Shown: positions 1 to 6,366, numbered from the stretch's first letter. The stretch: DNA of 13,408 bases from Candidatus Woesearchaeota archaeon (GCA_016203345.1 JACQMZ010000021.1:1-13408); one strand, 5' to 3'. Notes: a model not told the origin generated them from the letters alone. Program-made: numbers and translations.

Positions 1-3
1 ATG

Positions 4-51
4 TGAATTTTCCGAACTCGGACGCTTCGCGTCCTCGTTCAGGAAAATTCA
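4..51 (+). repeat. Dispersed hairpin element, copy 1
   Basis: Imperfect palindrome. The outer stem is 10 bp (4-13 with 42-51), followed by GAAC/GTTC (14-17 with 37-40), an extrahelical A at 41, a TC/TC internal loop (18-19 and 35-36), an apical 6-bp stem (20-25 with 29-34) and a TTC triloop. Strand is given as the one carrying the TC/TC loop and bulged A. The same architecture recurs at six other sites with different but still paired arms. Function is unknown: it could be an RNA processing or 3'-end structure, or a single-strand DNA hairpin of a REP-like mobile family. Confidence 0.85.
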
Positions 52-63
52 GGGGATTCTATG

Positions 64-71
64 TATATAAA
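64..71. promoter_or_regulatory. TATA-like box of uncertain direction
   Basis: TATATAAA on the plus strand (TTTATATA on the minus strand), 13 bases from hairpin copy 1. On the plus strand it would start transcription near 94, at the beginning of the inverted repeat 88-159 and antisense to the membrane-protein genes. On the minus strand it would start near 40, inside hairpin copy 1, for a gene beyond the left edge. Neither reading has a visible start codon at the expected distance. Confidence 0.35.
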
Positions 72-87
72 GACTTTGGCTTTGCAA

Positions 88-159
88 GGTTCTTCGTATT
101 TCGTTACTCGGGATTCTTCTTAGGTTACGTTCGTACGGATACGACCAACACGACGAACC
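88..159. repeat. Inverted repeat, possible 3' structure or small RNA
   Basis: GGTTCTTCGT (88-97) pairs with ACGACGAACC (150-159) with one mismatch. A nested 5-bp hairpin TCGTA-CGGA-TACGA lies at 131-144. The segment lies just beyond the stop codon of the membrane operon (minus strand), so it may be that operon's 3' end. With the TATA-like box at 64-71 read on the plus strand, it could instead be the 5' part of a small RNA. The length is tRNA-like, but there is no T-loop or D-loop consensus on either strand. Confidence 0.4.
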
Positions 160-184
160 ACCTACTACAAACGACAAACATAAC

Positions 185-754
185 TCAATCCGGCTTCGCA
201 ACCATTCTATTAATGGTGAAAAACCCAACAAGCATCACGACAGCAAAACCCAACACCTTCGGATGCGTCAAAATGGCAAAAAAGCCAGCAGTTTCCACCT
301 GCGCAGGCTCACCTGCAGGAGACACTGCCTGCTTGCCACCAAGCGCGGCAAAACCCTGCTCCTCAGAAATCACAGCAGACAAACTACCAAGCCCAATAAT
401 GAGCGAGAGAGCTATAATCCATATGCCAAACGTGTTCCCATACTCCCTGCCTGTAAGCGTTTCAAGAATATTCTTTTCGCTGATTCCAAAACTCATGTAC
501 ACCATAACGATAAACACGCCAAAAATAAACAACAACACAAACCACGGCGCCATCAAGCCAATCGTCTTCACAGCAACACTCGAAAAGATCGTGATGATAC
601 CTAACAAAAACGCAATCATGGCGTGCACAGCCGCGTTTTCACCCAACACCTTCATCTTACTCATGAAAGCAAACGAAACTACCATGACAAACAAAAAAGG
701 CCACAAGATCGCGAAAAACGGAAACAAGCCAATGTCAAGGAAGGTGTATGGCAT
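185..754 (-). CDS. Small integral membrane protein, fourth gene of paralogous array
   Basis: A 189-residue protein with about five hydrophobic helices (residues 11-30, 42-62, 67-89, 109-129, 167-182). A hydrophilic, Pro/Glu-containing segment (130-156) precedes the last helix. It is the most divergent member of the four-gene array: the first helix ends at KVLGEN, followed by a helix beginning AAVHAMIAF. This echoes the IFG...N..IIA pattern of the other three. The start is supported by a GGAGG Shine-Dalgarno-like sequence 10 bases upstream. The ATG lies one base after the stop of the preceding gene, so translation is probably coupled. No enzymatic motif is visible and I do not recognise the family. 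Location in the cytoplasmic membrane is inferred from hydrophobicity. Confidence 0.85.
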   Translation of the reverse strand: MPYTFLDIGLFPFFAILWPFLFVMVVSFAFMSKMKVLGENAAVHAMIAFLLGIITIFSSVAVKTIGLMAPWFVLLFIFGVFIVMVYMSFGISEKNILETLTGREYGNTFGIWIIALSLIIGLGSLSAVISEEQGFAALGGKQAVSPAGEPAQVETAGFFAILTHPKVLGFAVVMLVGFFTINRMVAKPD

Positions 755-755
755 T

Positions 756-1382
756 TTAGCCTCCGAAAAGTTTTTCCATCAATGTTCTAAGGTTCGGCAC
801 CCGCTCATTTCTCGCGGTGGCACGCTCAGCGTCAGTCAATTCCTTCTTACTGACAAACCAGACAACCAACGCAAAGACCAAAATGACTATGAGAATCGCC
901 AACGTGTTAGGATCGATTACAAACGAAAGGAATGGCAGTGAAATAAAACCACCTGCCTGCAACAAAATCCCCAGCAAAGCCACAAACGCGATCAGCGCAA
1001 GAAATCCAGCAACAACATTCTCCTTTGGCTTTGACTTCCCCCCAATCAGCGTCAACAACAACATGGACAGAATCAAGGCAAAAATAATGACAAAAGAATT
1101 TGGCAACGCCTGCGCGATCATCACCACCACATCAGGACCCTGACCAGTAAAGTGCGGAAGCACTGCCGCCAGGGAAATTCCAAGAGCGAGAATCATGTTC
1201 ACTTTCTTGTTTGGCTCCCATGGAACACTGCCCTGCGCATCCGCTGGCCCAGTAGCTTTACCAAAAATGTGCAGGCGCTGAAGAATACCAAAACACAAAG
1301 TGAAAATCAACAGCACAGGAAGAACAAAATCCATCAACCCCCACTGTTCGAGATACCTCAGGAAAAGATCATAGTACGCCAT
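756..1382 (-). CDS. Small integral membrane protein, third gene of paralogous array
   Basis: A 208-residue protein with about five predicted helices (residues 18-36, 62-77, 95-114, 122-143, 158-178) and a charged C-terminal tail. It shares with the upstream neighbour the block DFVLPVLLIF...IFG near the N-terminus, the DPN.. (L/V)AI(L/M)IVI.VF block in the last helix, and a C-terminal amphipathic EKLFGG/DKLLGRK ending. These two are therefore clear paralogues. The start is preceded by AGGAAG a few bases upstream on the minus strand. Only one base separates the ATG from the previous stop. No catalytic residues are recognisable and the function is unknown. A channel, scaffold or envelope role would be speculation. 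Confidence 0.87.
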   Translation of the reverse strand: MAYYDLFLRYLEQWGLMDFVLPVLLIFTLCFGILQRLHIFGKATGPADAQGSVPWEPNKKVNMILALGISLAAVLPHFTGQGPDVVVMIAQALPNSFVIIFALILSMLLLTLIGGKSKPKENVVAGFLALIAFVALLGILLQAGGFISLPFLSFVIDPNTLAILIVILVFALVVWFVSKKELTDAERATARNERVPNLRTLMEKLFGG

Positions 1383-1383
1383 A

Positions 1384-1986
1384 TTACTTCCTACCTAACA
1401 GTTTGTCAAAGAATTCTCCAGCCTCACCAATGGACTGCGTCCACGTCTTCGGCGCACCAGTCGGACCGGCAACATAATACACGACAATGCCAAACACGAT
1501 AATCACAATCATAATCGCGACAAAATTCGGATCCAACAAAAACGGAAACACCGATGGCAAACGAAACCCTGCCGCGGCGCCCACCACACTCAACACAAAA
1601 TACCCAACCGCAAGCAAACCAAGCACTGCGGTAAGCAATCCACCAAACGGCATCTTCGCGCCCACAACACCCAACAGCATGAACACCAGAATCAACGCAA
1701 GAGCCAGAAAGACGAACTCAGGCAAATACTTCTGAATAATGCCAATCGCGTCATCAGGACGAGGATTAATGGCGTGCGGAATAGCCACCAGCAACGCGAT
1801 AGAGAGCGCGATAATCGTATTATACTTGCGTTTTTCGTCTGCATTTCCCCCAAAAATCCCCAACTGTTCCAACAAAGCGAACACTATAGCAAAAATCAAA
1901 ATAACAGGAATGACAAAGTCAAGAAAGCCAAACTGCTGCAAAGCATTCACGATGTTCGAAACTGACACTGCTATCTGGAAAATCAT
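1384..1986 (-). CDS. Small integral membrane protein, second gene of paralogous array
   Basis: A 200-residue protein with about five hydrophobic helices (residues 23-40, 57-72, 91-110, 114-138, 154-174). It has the array signature: QQFGFLDFVIPVILIF, then FAIVFALL...IFG, then a polar stretch, then N.IIALSIALL. The last helix begins LDPNFVAIMIVIIVF and matches the downstream paralogue closely. The start codon overlaps the stop of the first gene by four bases (ATGA), a typical translational-coupling arrangement. The short charged tail ends FFDKLLGRK. The family is not recognised. The arrangement as one of four sequential paralogues suggests subunits of a hetero-oligomeric membrane assembly, which is inference. 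Confidence 0.88.
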   Translation of the reverse strand: MIFQIAVSVSNIVNALQQFGFLDFVIPVILIFAIVFALLEQLGIFGGNADEKRKYNTIIALSIALLVAIPHAINPRPDDAIGIIQKYLPEFVFLALALILVFMLLGVVGAKMPFGGLLTAVLGLLAVGYFVLSVVGAAAGFRLPSVFPFLLDPNFVAIMIVIIVFGIVVYYVAGPTGAPKTWTQSIGEAGEFFDKLLGRK

Positions 1987-2576
1987 GGGCCACTTCCACC
2001 ACTTTGCTGCGTTTGAGCAGGTTTCTCAGGCGACTTTTGAATGAAATACACCACGCCTATGATGAAAATCATCATGATAATGCTTGCGACAGCTGTAGAC
2101 GTCCAGAACTGGGAAACATAATTAATCAGTTCATCCAGAAACGTCGTGCCCTGCCGCGTCTTAATACTTGCAAGAAACACAAACAACACGCCAACACCAG
2201 AAGCGCCCACAAACAACGCATTCCACTTTTCATCAAGAAAATACTTTTTCAACTCAGTCTCGCCTTTGAAAAACATGCCGGCAAGCATCAGAAAAGCAAC
2301 CAACAGCAGGAAAACAACAACCATCCGCGCAGAAATCGTCGTAATGGCTTCCACCAATTCTGCGGACGCCAACACCAAAAAACCAGTGGCGAACGCTATA
2401 ATGGCATTGATGTTCTTCCTCGGCTGTCCCTGCTGCCCTGGCTCATCTCCAAAAATCCGGGTTTTATCCAAAATCGCAAACACTATAGCGAACGTGAGGA
2501 GAAAAGGCAGTACAACATCATAGATGCCGATCTGCTGAAAGAACACTATGACATTCCCTAACACCGTCTGCGCCAT
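1983..2576 (-). CDS. Small integral membrane protein, first gene of paralogous array
   Basis: A 197-residue protein with about five helices (residues 18-37, 57-78, 82-103, 117-138, 160-179) and a Gln/Gly/Ser-rich C-terminus. It carries the array signature QQIGIYDVVLPFLLTFAIVF followed by IFG and a downstream N.IIAF. An in-frame ATG lies 90 bases further upstream (2666), but the strong TATA box at 2614-2621 falls between the two. The ATG at 2576 also has an AGAGG ribosome-binding sequence four bases away. The shorter start is therefore chosen. It leads the four-gene minus-strand operon and diverges from pyrG. Function is unknown. Confidence 0.86.
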   Translation of the reverse strand: MAQTVLGNVIVFFQQIGIYDVVLPFLLTFAIVFAILDKTRIFGDEPGQQGQPRKNINAIIAFATGFLVLASAELVEAITTISARMVVVFLLLVAFLMLAGMFFKGETELKKYFLDEKWNALFVGASGVGVLFVFLASIKTRQGTTFLDELINYVSQFWTSTAVASIIMMIFIIGVVYFIQKSPEKPAQTQQSGGSGP

Positions 2577-2580
2577 GAAG

Positions 2581-2621
2581 CCTCTTTTAAACAAGAGAAC
2601 TGTCGTTGTTGAGTATATAAA
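2581..2621 (-). promoter_or_regulatory. Promoter and RBS of the membrane-protein operon
   Basis: TTTATATA (2621-2614 on the minus strand) is preceded by a purine-rich BRE-like GGAGAAA. The predicted start of transcription is near 2592, leaving about 16 bases of leader. That leader contains AGAGG (2585-2581) four bases before the ATG. This is the best consensus promoter in the window, and the only unit-leading gene with a clear leader and ribosome-binding site. Confidence 0.75.
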
Positions 2622-2633
2622 TATTTCTCCAAT

Positions 2634-2679
2634 CGCCTTTTGCGAATTCGGCGCCGTGCGCCTCATTCAGCAAAAGGCG
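2634..2679 (+). repeat. Dispersed hairpin element, copy 2
   Basis: The outer stem CGCCTTTTGC (2634-2643) pairs with GCAAAAGGCG (2670-2679). Next come GAAT/ATTC (2644-2647 with 2665-2668), a bulged A at 2669, a TC/TC internal loop, an apical GGCGC/GCGCC stem and a CGT triloop. Both stems differ from copy 1 with compensating changes. It sits in the divergent region between the membrane operon and pyrG, 13 bases upstream of the minus-strand TATA box. Confidence 0.85.
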
Positions 2680-2726
2680 GGTTTCGCATTGTTGCTCTGT
2701 CATATTGCTGTGTCACCACCGAAATC

Positions 2727-2734
2727 CATATTAA
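2727..2734 (+). promoter_or_regulatory. TATA-like box of pyrG
   Basis: CATATTAA is preceded by a BRE-like CGAAAT. Its centre is about 25 bases before the GTG start of pyrG, which fits a leaderless transcript. The match to the archaeal box consensus is moderate. Confidence 0.5.
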
Positions 2735-2755
2735 CCCCCCACTGACTTTCCCATC

Positions 2756-4363
2756 GTGCCAGATGTCAAATATGTCGTTGTTACCGGCGGCGTAGTCTCC
2801 GGGCTCGGCAAAGGATGCGCCACAGCCGCACTCGGCGCACTCATCGCGCGCAACAAGAAGGTCGTGACCATCAAGTGCGACGGCTACTTAAACGTGGATC
2901 CCGGCACCATCAACCCCTACGAACACGGCGAAGTGTACGTGCTGGAAGACGGCGGCGAAGTCGACATGGACTTCGGACACTACGAACGATTTCTCAACAT
3001 CAACTGCAAATTCTCCTGGAACATCACCAGCGGCAAAATCTTCAACTCCCTCATCACCAAAGAACGCAAAGGAGAATTCCTCGGCAAAACCATCCAAATC
3101 TTCCCCCACGTCATCGACGAAGTCAAACAGTGGTGGAAACGCATCGTACAGGAAGAACAACCAGACTTCTGCTTCATTGAAATCGGCGGCACCGTGGGAG
3201 ACTGCGAAAATTTCTGGTTTGTCGAAGCCGCTCGACAATTGCGGTCCGACGTTGGAAACAACAATATCTTTTATGCCCACCTGACATACGTGCCCTTTCT
3301 GCCAAGCGTTGGCGAGCCAAAAACAAAACCTGCCCAGAGAGACGTGGCACTGCTCCGCGAAAAAGGCATAATACCAGACGTTCTGCTGTGCCGAAGCACA
3401 ACGCCACTTGAAGACAAGATTAAATCAAAACTTGCGCTGTTCTGCAACCTTGAATCCCGCCAAGTCGTCAGCGTGCCAGACGTCAAAACAATCTACGAAC
3501 TCCCGCTTGTTCTCAAACGCGACGGCGTCCTTGCCATAGTCCAAGAAAAACTTGCAATATCCGCAGGAGACCTCACCCGCTGGGAAAAACTTGTCACCAC
3601 CATCCTCAACCCCCACGACCGAGTCACCATCGCCCTCTGCGGCAAATACACAGACTTGCGCGACTCATACGCCAGCGTCGTCGAAGCGCTTGTCCACGCC
3701 GGCGCACACCTCAACTGCGGCATTGACGTCACACTCGTCGAAACCACGTCTGTAGCGGCAGAACAATTTGCCGACCTCCATGCTCACGGCATCCTCGTGC
3801 CAGGAGGATTTGGAAGCAGGGGAGTCGAAGGAAAAATCACCATTATCCAGCACGCCCGCGAAAAACGCATCCCCTACCTCGGCATCTGCCTTGGCCTTCA
3901 ACTCGCGGTCATCGAATTCGCGAGAAACGTGTGCGGCTTGGCAGGCGCGAACACAACAGAAATAGACCAAAACACCCCTCATCCCGTCGTGACATTTCTC
4001 CCCGGACAAACAGAACACACAGCAAAAGGCGGCACGATGAGGCTTGGCGCGTGCACGTCGCAACTCGTGCAGGAATCACTCGTGGCACACCTCTACCAAA
4101 AGGAAACAGCAGTCGAACGCCACAGGCACAGGTATGAAGTCAACCCAGCCTACCACCGCCAGTTCACCACGCACGGCATGGTACTCAGCGGCCTCACGCC
4201 AGAAAAACAACTTGTCGAATTCATCGAACTCCCCAACCACCCGTACTTTGTCGCCACCCAAGCACACAACGAATTCACGTCACGACTCGAACAGCCCAAC
4301 CCCCTCTTTCTTGGATTTGTACAAGCCGCGCTTGCATATAAGAAAGCCGGACGAATTTTGTGA
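2756..4363 (+). CDS. pyrG: CTP synthase (glutamine-hydrolysing)
   Basis: Makes CTP from UTP, ATP and glutamine in the cytoplasm, the last step of pyrimidine nucleotide synthesis. At 535 residues it is close to the usual 530-550. The N-terminal synthase domain has the P-loop VTGGVVSGLGKG (residues 9-20), NVDPGT (46-51), Mg-binding D72 in FGHYERF, E142 in EIGGTVGD, and the nucleotide-site segment KTKPAQ (189-194). The C-terminal class I glutaminase has VPGGFGSRGVEG (348-359), nucleophile C378 in GICLGLQ, and H504/E506 in QAHNEF. The start is GTG, chosen by homology (MPDVKYVVVTGG) and by the TATA box 25 bases upstream. Departures from the usual consensus include DPY changed to DGY (42-44) and GDIES.PF changed to GDCENFWF. 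The stop codon lies inside hairpin copy 3, which supplies the last three codons. Confidence 0.98.
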   Translation: MPDVKYVVVTGGVVSGLGKGCATAALGALIARNKKVVTIKCDGYLNVDPGTINPYEHGEVYVLEDGGEVDMDFGHYERFLNINCKFSWNITSGKIFNSLITKERKGEFLGKTIQIFPHVIDEVKQWWKRIVQEEQPDFCFIEIGGTVGDCENFWFVEAARQLRSDVGNNNIFYAHLTYVPFLPSVGEPKTKPAQRDVALLREKGIIPDVLLCRSTTPLEDKIKSKLALFCNLESRQVVSVPDVKTIYELPLVLKRDGVLAIVQEKLAISAGDLTRWEKLVTTILNPHDRVTIALCGKYTDLRDSYASVVEALVHAGAHLNCGIDVTLVETTSVAAEQFADLHAHGILVPGGFGSRGVEGKITIIQHAREKRIPYLGICLGLQLAVIEFARNVCGLAGANTTEIDQNTPHPVVTFLPGQTEHTAKGGTMRLGACTSQLVQESLVAHLYQKETAVERHRHRYEVNPAYHRQFTTHGMVLSGLTPEKQLVEFIELPNHPYFVATQAHNEFTSRLEQPNPLFLGFVQAALAYKKAGRIL

Positions 4364-4399
4364 ACTCGCCAACTGCGTTGGCTCGTTCAACAAAATTCG
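4352..4399 (+). repeat. Dispersed hairpin element, copy 3, overlapping the pyrG stop
   Basis: The outer stem CGAATTTTGT (4352-4361) pairs with ACAAAATTCG (4390-4399). Next come GAAC/GTTC (4362-4365 with 4385-4388), a bulged A at 4389, a TC/TC loop, an apical GCCAAC/GTTGGC stem and a TGC triloop. The left arm encodes the last residues (R-I-L) and the first base of the stop of pyrG, so the mRNA 3' end would begin as this hairpin. Confidence 0.87.
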
Positions 4400-4491
4400 G
4401 GTGTGAAACGTGGTGAAAAATTTACTACGGTGGGGGTGATTGTAACAAAAATGTAGAACCGTAGTTATGCATCGCACATTTTCGTCAACCT

Positions 4492-4533
4492 GAAGTTTGC
4501 TGAACGAGTGCGACGCACGAGTTCGCAAACTTC
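4492..4533 (-). repeat. Dispersed hairpin element, copy 4
   Basis: The outer stem GAAGTTTGC (4492-4500) pairs with GCAAACTTC (4525-4533). Next come a bulged T at 4501, GAAC/GTTC (4502-4505 with 4521-4524), a GA/GA internal loop (4506-4507 and 4519-4520), an apical GTGC/GCAC stem and a GAC triloop. It is in reverse orientation to copy 3, and lies 14 bases upstream of the TATA-like box of the next gene. Confidence 0.84.
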
Positions 4534-4547
4534 GTACACACATCATC

Positions 4548-4555
4548 TTTAAGAA
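4548..4555 (+). promoter_or_regulatory. Weak TATA-like box of the 527-residue membrane protein gene
   Basis: TTTAAGAA is centred about 28 bases before the ATG at 4580. The match to consensus is weak and no BRE-like element is evident. It is chosen mainly by position. Confidence 0.4.
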
Positions 4556-4579
4556 CCGCCCCCCAGCAAAACTTTTGTA

Positions 4580-6163
4580 ATGGTGAGCCTCGAGGACGTA
4601 GTCGAATCGCTCAAATCATTCCTCGTAGAGAGAGGATTTGCCCAATCTCCACAAAACATTACCGGACGCGTGATCAGAGACTCGTGGCTCCTGCCGAGCA
4701 AAGTAGTGTTCACGTATCCAACCAACACTGGCACCTCCAGCCTCGAAGCACGCATCAACAAACCATGGATGCACTCAGGCACTTGGCGCGCAACAATCCC
4801 TCTTGACCCCGAATCAGTTACCCTGGATATTTCAAAACAAAAAAACGCTCTCACTTACCACGAAACAGACAGCACACTCGCATTTCTCGGCAAAGGAAAA
4901 CGAAACCTCTCCGTACTTTACCAACAAGTGCCGTCAGCCAAATCAAACCTCGCCTTGTATTTGCTCATGGGAGCCGAGCTTGCGCTCATTGAAACCGGCC
5001 TTGCAAAAAGCGTGTTCACCAACCTCGACATCCATGCCCAAAACGAAAACCTCATCGGAGTGGCAGTCGCCATCACCGGCACACAATTCCTCATCCCTGG
5101 CATGTTCCTTGGAGAACTCATCGGCATGAACTACGTCAACCAAAAACTCGCCCCCCACGACCCGCTCACAAGAATCACAGACCTCAAAGAACAAAAACTC
5201 AACTTCACGAAAACCACCCCCTGGAAAGCACGACTCGAATTCGAAGAATACCTCCTCGCATGGTATTATCACGGCGATGAAGACACAGACGTCTTCGCCA
5301 CATACGCCAAACATTCAGACGCCATCAACAGAATCCTTGCCCAACGACAAGAAGGCCAGGCGGCACGCGTGCTGGACATCCTCTTCAAAGGCGGCCCACC
5401 CCCACGCACAGGAGAAACAGGCGACACCACGCTGTACACCCTCGCAGAACGACTCGCCCCCATCGACGCAGAAGCCGCGGCACGCGAAGTCAGAGAATTT
5501 CTCAGAATCCTCAAATCAGACCATCTCGTAGCCAAAGACGAAACGCTCGATGGACTTGTCACCCTCACCAAACACGTGATTGAAAAATCAAAATCGACCA
5601 AACACAAAACAGTATTCGCCACATTCGAACAAACCTTCAACGACACACTTTCGAGAGCCGCACGCCCCATGTATGCGCGCGAAATCGAAACCATCACCAA
5701 CGCCAGCATGCGCACCATCCACCGCACCAGAGTAGCAGACATTGCCTCGACAGCAGCCCTTGCGTGCATGTACGTCTTCTCACAACACTACCAAGGAAGC
5801 GCAATCCTCTGGGGCGCACTCATCGGCGGAAAAGCTGTGCTTGACGGCATGATGAGCAGCATCCGCAACAGAATAACTGAAAGCTACTTCCTCTTCGTCT
5901 ACCGCAAACTCCTCGAACGCAGCAACGCCAACCCAGACGCCACCATGAGCGAGTACAACAGCGTGGGCTACAGATGGTACCACCTCGGACACATCATAGG
6001 CGCGACCATTGGCGTCCCCCTCATGTACCTGTCCACTGCAACCAACACGGCGCCAACCACGATCGCACAAATCCTTGGCGTGACAGCAGTTGGCGTAACG
6101 TACGCCATGTTCCGAAAAGTGATGAAGGAAGCGCTGGAGCAGAAGTTCACACATAGGGTGTAA
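4580..6163 (+). CDS. Multi-pass membrane protein of unknown function
   Basis: A 527-residue protein I do not recognise. It has an N-terminal soluble region (1-120), a hydrophobic pair (about 123-141 and 157-183), and a long polar, Ala/Glu/Lys-rich and probably helical cytoplasmic or extracytoplasmic region (about 190-385). The C-terminal part contains hydrophobic segments at about 386-404, 406-423, 468-486 and 491-511. The central region has a Gly-Pro-rich break (270-276). No signal peptide or catalytic motif is visible. Base composition and A/C-ending codons match the neighbouring plus-strand genes, so there is no compositional sign of recent import. It is a single-gene unit with hairpin copies 3 and 4 upstream and copies 5 and 6 downstream. 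The ATG at 4580 is chosen by reading-frame length and distance from the TATA-like box. No nearby in-frame alternative looks better. Confidence 0.85.
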   Translation: MVSLEDVVESLKSFLVERGFAQSPQNITGRVIRDSWLLPSKVVFTYPTNTGTSSLEARINKPWMHSGTWRATIPLDPESVTLDISKQKNALTYHETDSTLAFLGKGKRNLSVLYQQVPSAKSNLALYLLMGAELALIETGLAKSVFTNLDIHAQNENLIGVAVAITGTQFLIPGMFLGELIGMNYVNQKLAPHDPLTRITDLKEQKLNFTKTTPWKARLEFEEYLLAWYYHGDEDTDVFATYAKHSDAINRILAQRQEGQAARVLDILFKGGPPPRTGETGDTTLYTLAERLAPIDAEAAAREVREFLRILKSDHLVAKDETLDGLVTLTKHVIEKSKSTKHKTVFATFEQTFNDTLSRAARPMYAREIETITNASMRTIHRTRVADIASTAALACMYVFSQHYQGSAILWGALIGGKAVLDGMMSSIRNRITESYFLFVYRKLLERSNANPDATMSEYNSVGYRWYHLGHIIGATIGVPLMYLSTATNTAPTTIAQILGVTAVGVTYAMFRKVMKEALEQKFTHRV

Positions 6164-6177
6164 GCTACGCTCATCAC

Positions 6178-6221
6178 GAATTTTCTGAGTTCGCGCTCTG
6201 AGCGCTCACTCAAGAAAATTC
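6178..6221 (+). repeat. Dispersed hairpin element, copy 5
   Basis: The outer stem GAATTTTCT (6178-6186) pairs with AGAAAATTC (6213-6221). Next come GAGT/ACTC (6187-6190 with 6208-6211), a bulged A at 6212, a TC/TC loop, an apical GCGCT/AGCGC stem and a CTG triloop. Relative to copies 1 and 3, the GAAC/GTTC pair is replaced by GAGT/ACTC, a compensated two-position change. It begins 15 bases after the stop of the upstream gene. Confidence 0.86.
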
Positions 6222-6229
6222 ACTTTTTT
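6178..6229 (+). terminator. Possible 3' end signal: hairpin copy 5 followed by a T tract
   Basis: Copy 5 is followed within two bases by TTTTTT (6224-6229), 15 bases downstream of a stop codon. This resembles an intrinsic terminator, and a T tract alone can terminate archaeal transcription. The other copies are not followed by T tracts, so termination cannot be the shared function of the family. Confidence 0.4.
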
Positions 6230-6300
6230 ATGCAGAGGATTACTACACGAGCAATGAAACTACGTCGGACCACCGTAGTTACTGCACTAAACTCAAAAGT

Positions 6301-6348
6301 GAATTTTCCTGAACGAACGAGGCGAAGCCGAGTGAGTTCGGAAAATTC
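6301..6348 (-). repeat. Dispersed hairpin element, copy 6
   Basis: The outer stem GAATTTTCC (6301-6309) pairs with GGAAAATTC (6340-6348). Next come a bulged T at 6310, GAAC/GTTC (6311-6314 with 6336-6339) and a GA/GA loop (6315-6316 and 6334-6335). Then come AC/GT, a second GA/GA loop (6319-6320 and 6330-6331), GGC/GCC and a GAA triloop. This copy is longer because the tandem GA loop occurs twice. It ends 10 bases before the translin-family promoter. Confidence 0.85.
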
Positions 6349-6358
6349 TTTAGCGAAG

Positions 6359-6366
6359 TTTATATA
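6359..6366 (+). promoter_or_regulatory. TATA box of the translin-family gene
   Basis: TTTATATA is preceded by BRE-like GCGAAG. Its centre is about 26 bases before the ATG at 6389, which predicts a leaderless message. It excludes the longer in-frame start at 6230, which would place the promoter and hairpin copy 6 inside the coding region. Confidence 0.75.

Larger units (their letters stand above)
4352..4533. other. Composite intergenic module A (two inverted hairpins plus spacer)
   Basis: Hairpin copies 3 and 4 lie in opposite orientation around a 92-base spacer (4400-4491). The spacer holds an inverted repeat, ACTACGG (4424-4430) with CCGTAGT (4459-4465). The only open frames in it are tiny, such as an 8-codon frame at 4467. 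The same plan recurs at 6178-6348. Together the two modules bracket the gene at 4580-6163. Confidence 0.65.
6178..6348. other. Composite intergenic module B (two inverted hairpins plus spacer)
   Basis: Hairpin copies 5 and 6 are in opposite orientation around a 79-base spacer. The spacer holds AACTACG (6258-6264) with CGTAGTT (6274-6280) around a 9-base loop, enclosed by TGCAG/CTGCA (6231-6235 with 6282-6286). The junctions form a perfect 14-bp inverted repeat (6214-6227 with 6295-6308). This offers a long-range fold that competes with the individual hairpins. Confidence 0.65.

Noticed and set aside
88..159. tRNA gene
   Set aside because: The length and paired ends are suggestive, but neither strand has a T-arm GTTCRA consensus, a D-arm, or a proper anticodon arm.
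3..941. Long open frame of 312 codons on the plus strand
   Set aside because: It lies antisense to two clear membrane-protein genes, starts inside hairpin copy 1, has a low-complexity Thr/Asn/Lys composition, and is explained by the strand skew that removes stop codons opposite those genes.
2577..2666. Upstream ATG for the first membrane-protein gene
   Set aside because: The strongest TATA box of the window lies inside this extension and the shorter start has a ribosome-binding sequence and the normal N-terminus of the paralogues.
4467..4493. Small open frame in the spacer of module A
   Set aside because: Only eight codons, no ribosome-binding sequence, and it runs into the hairpin arm.
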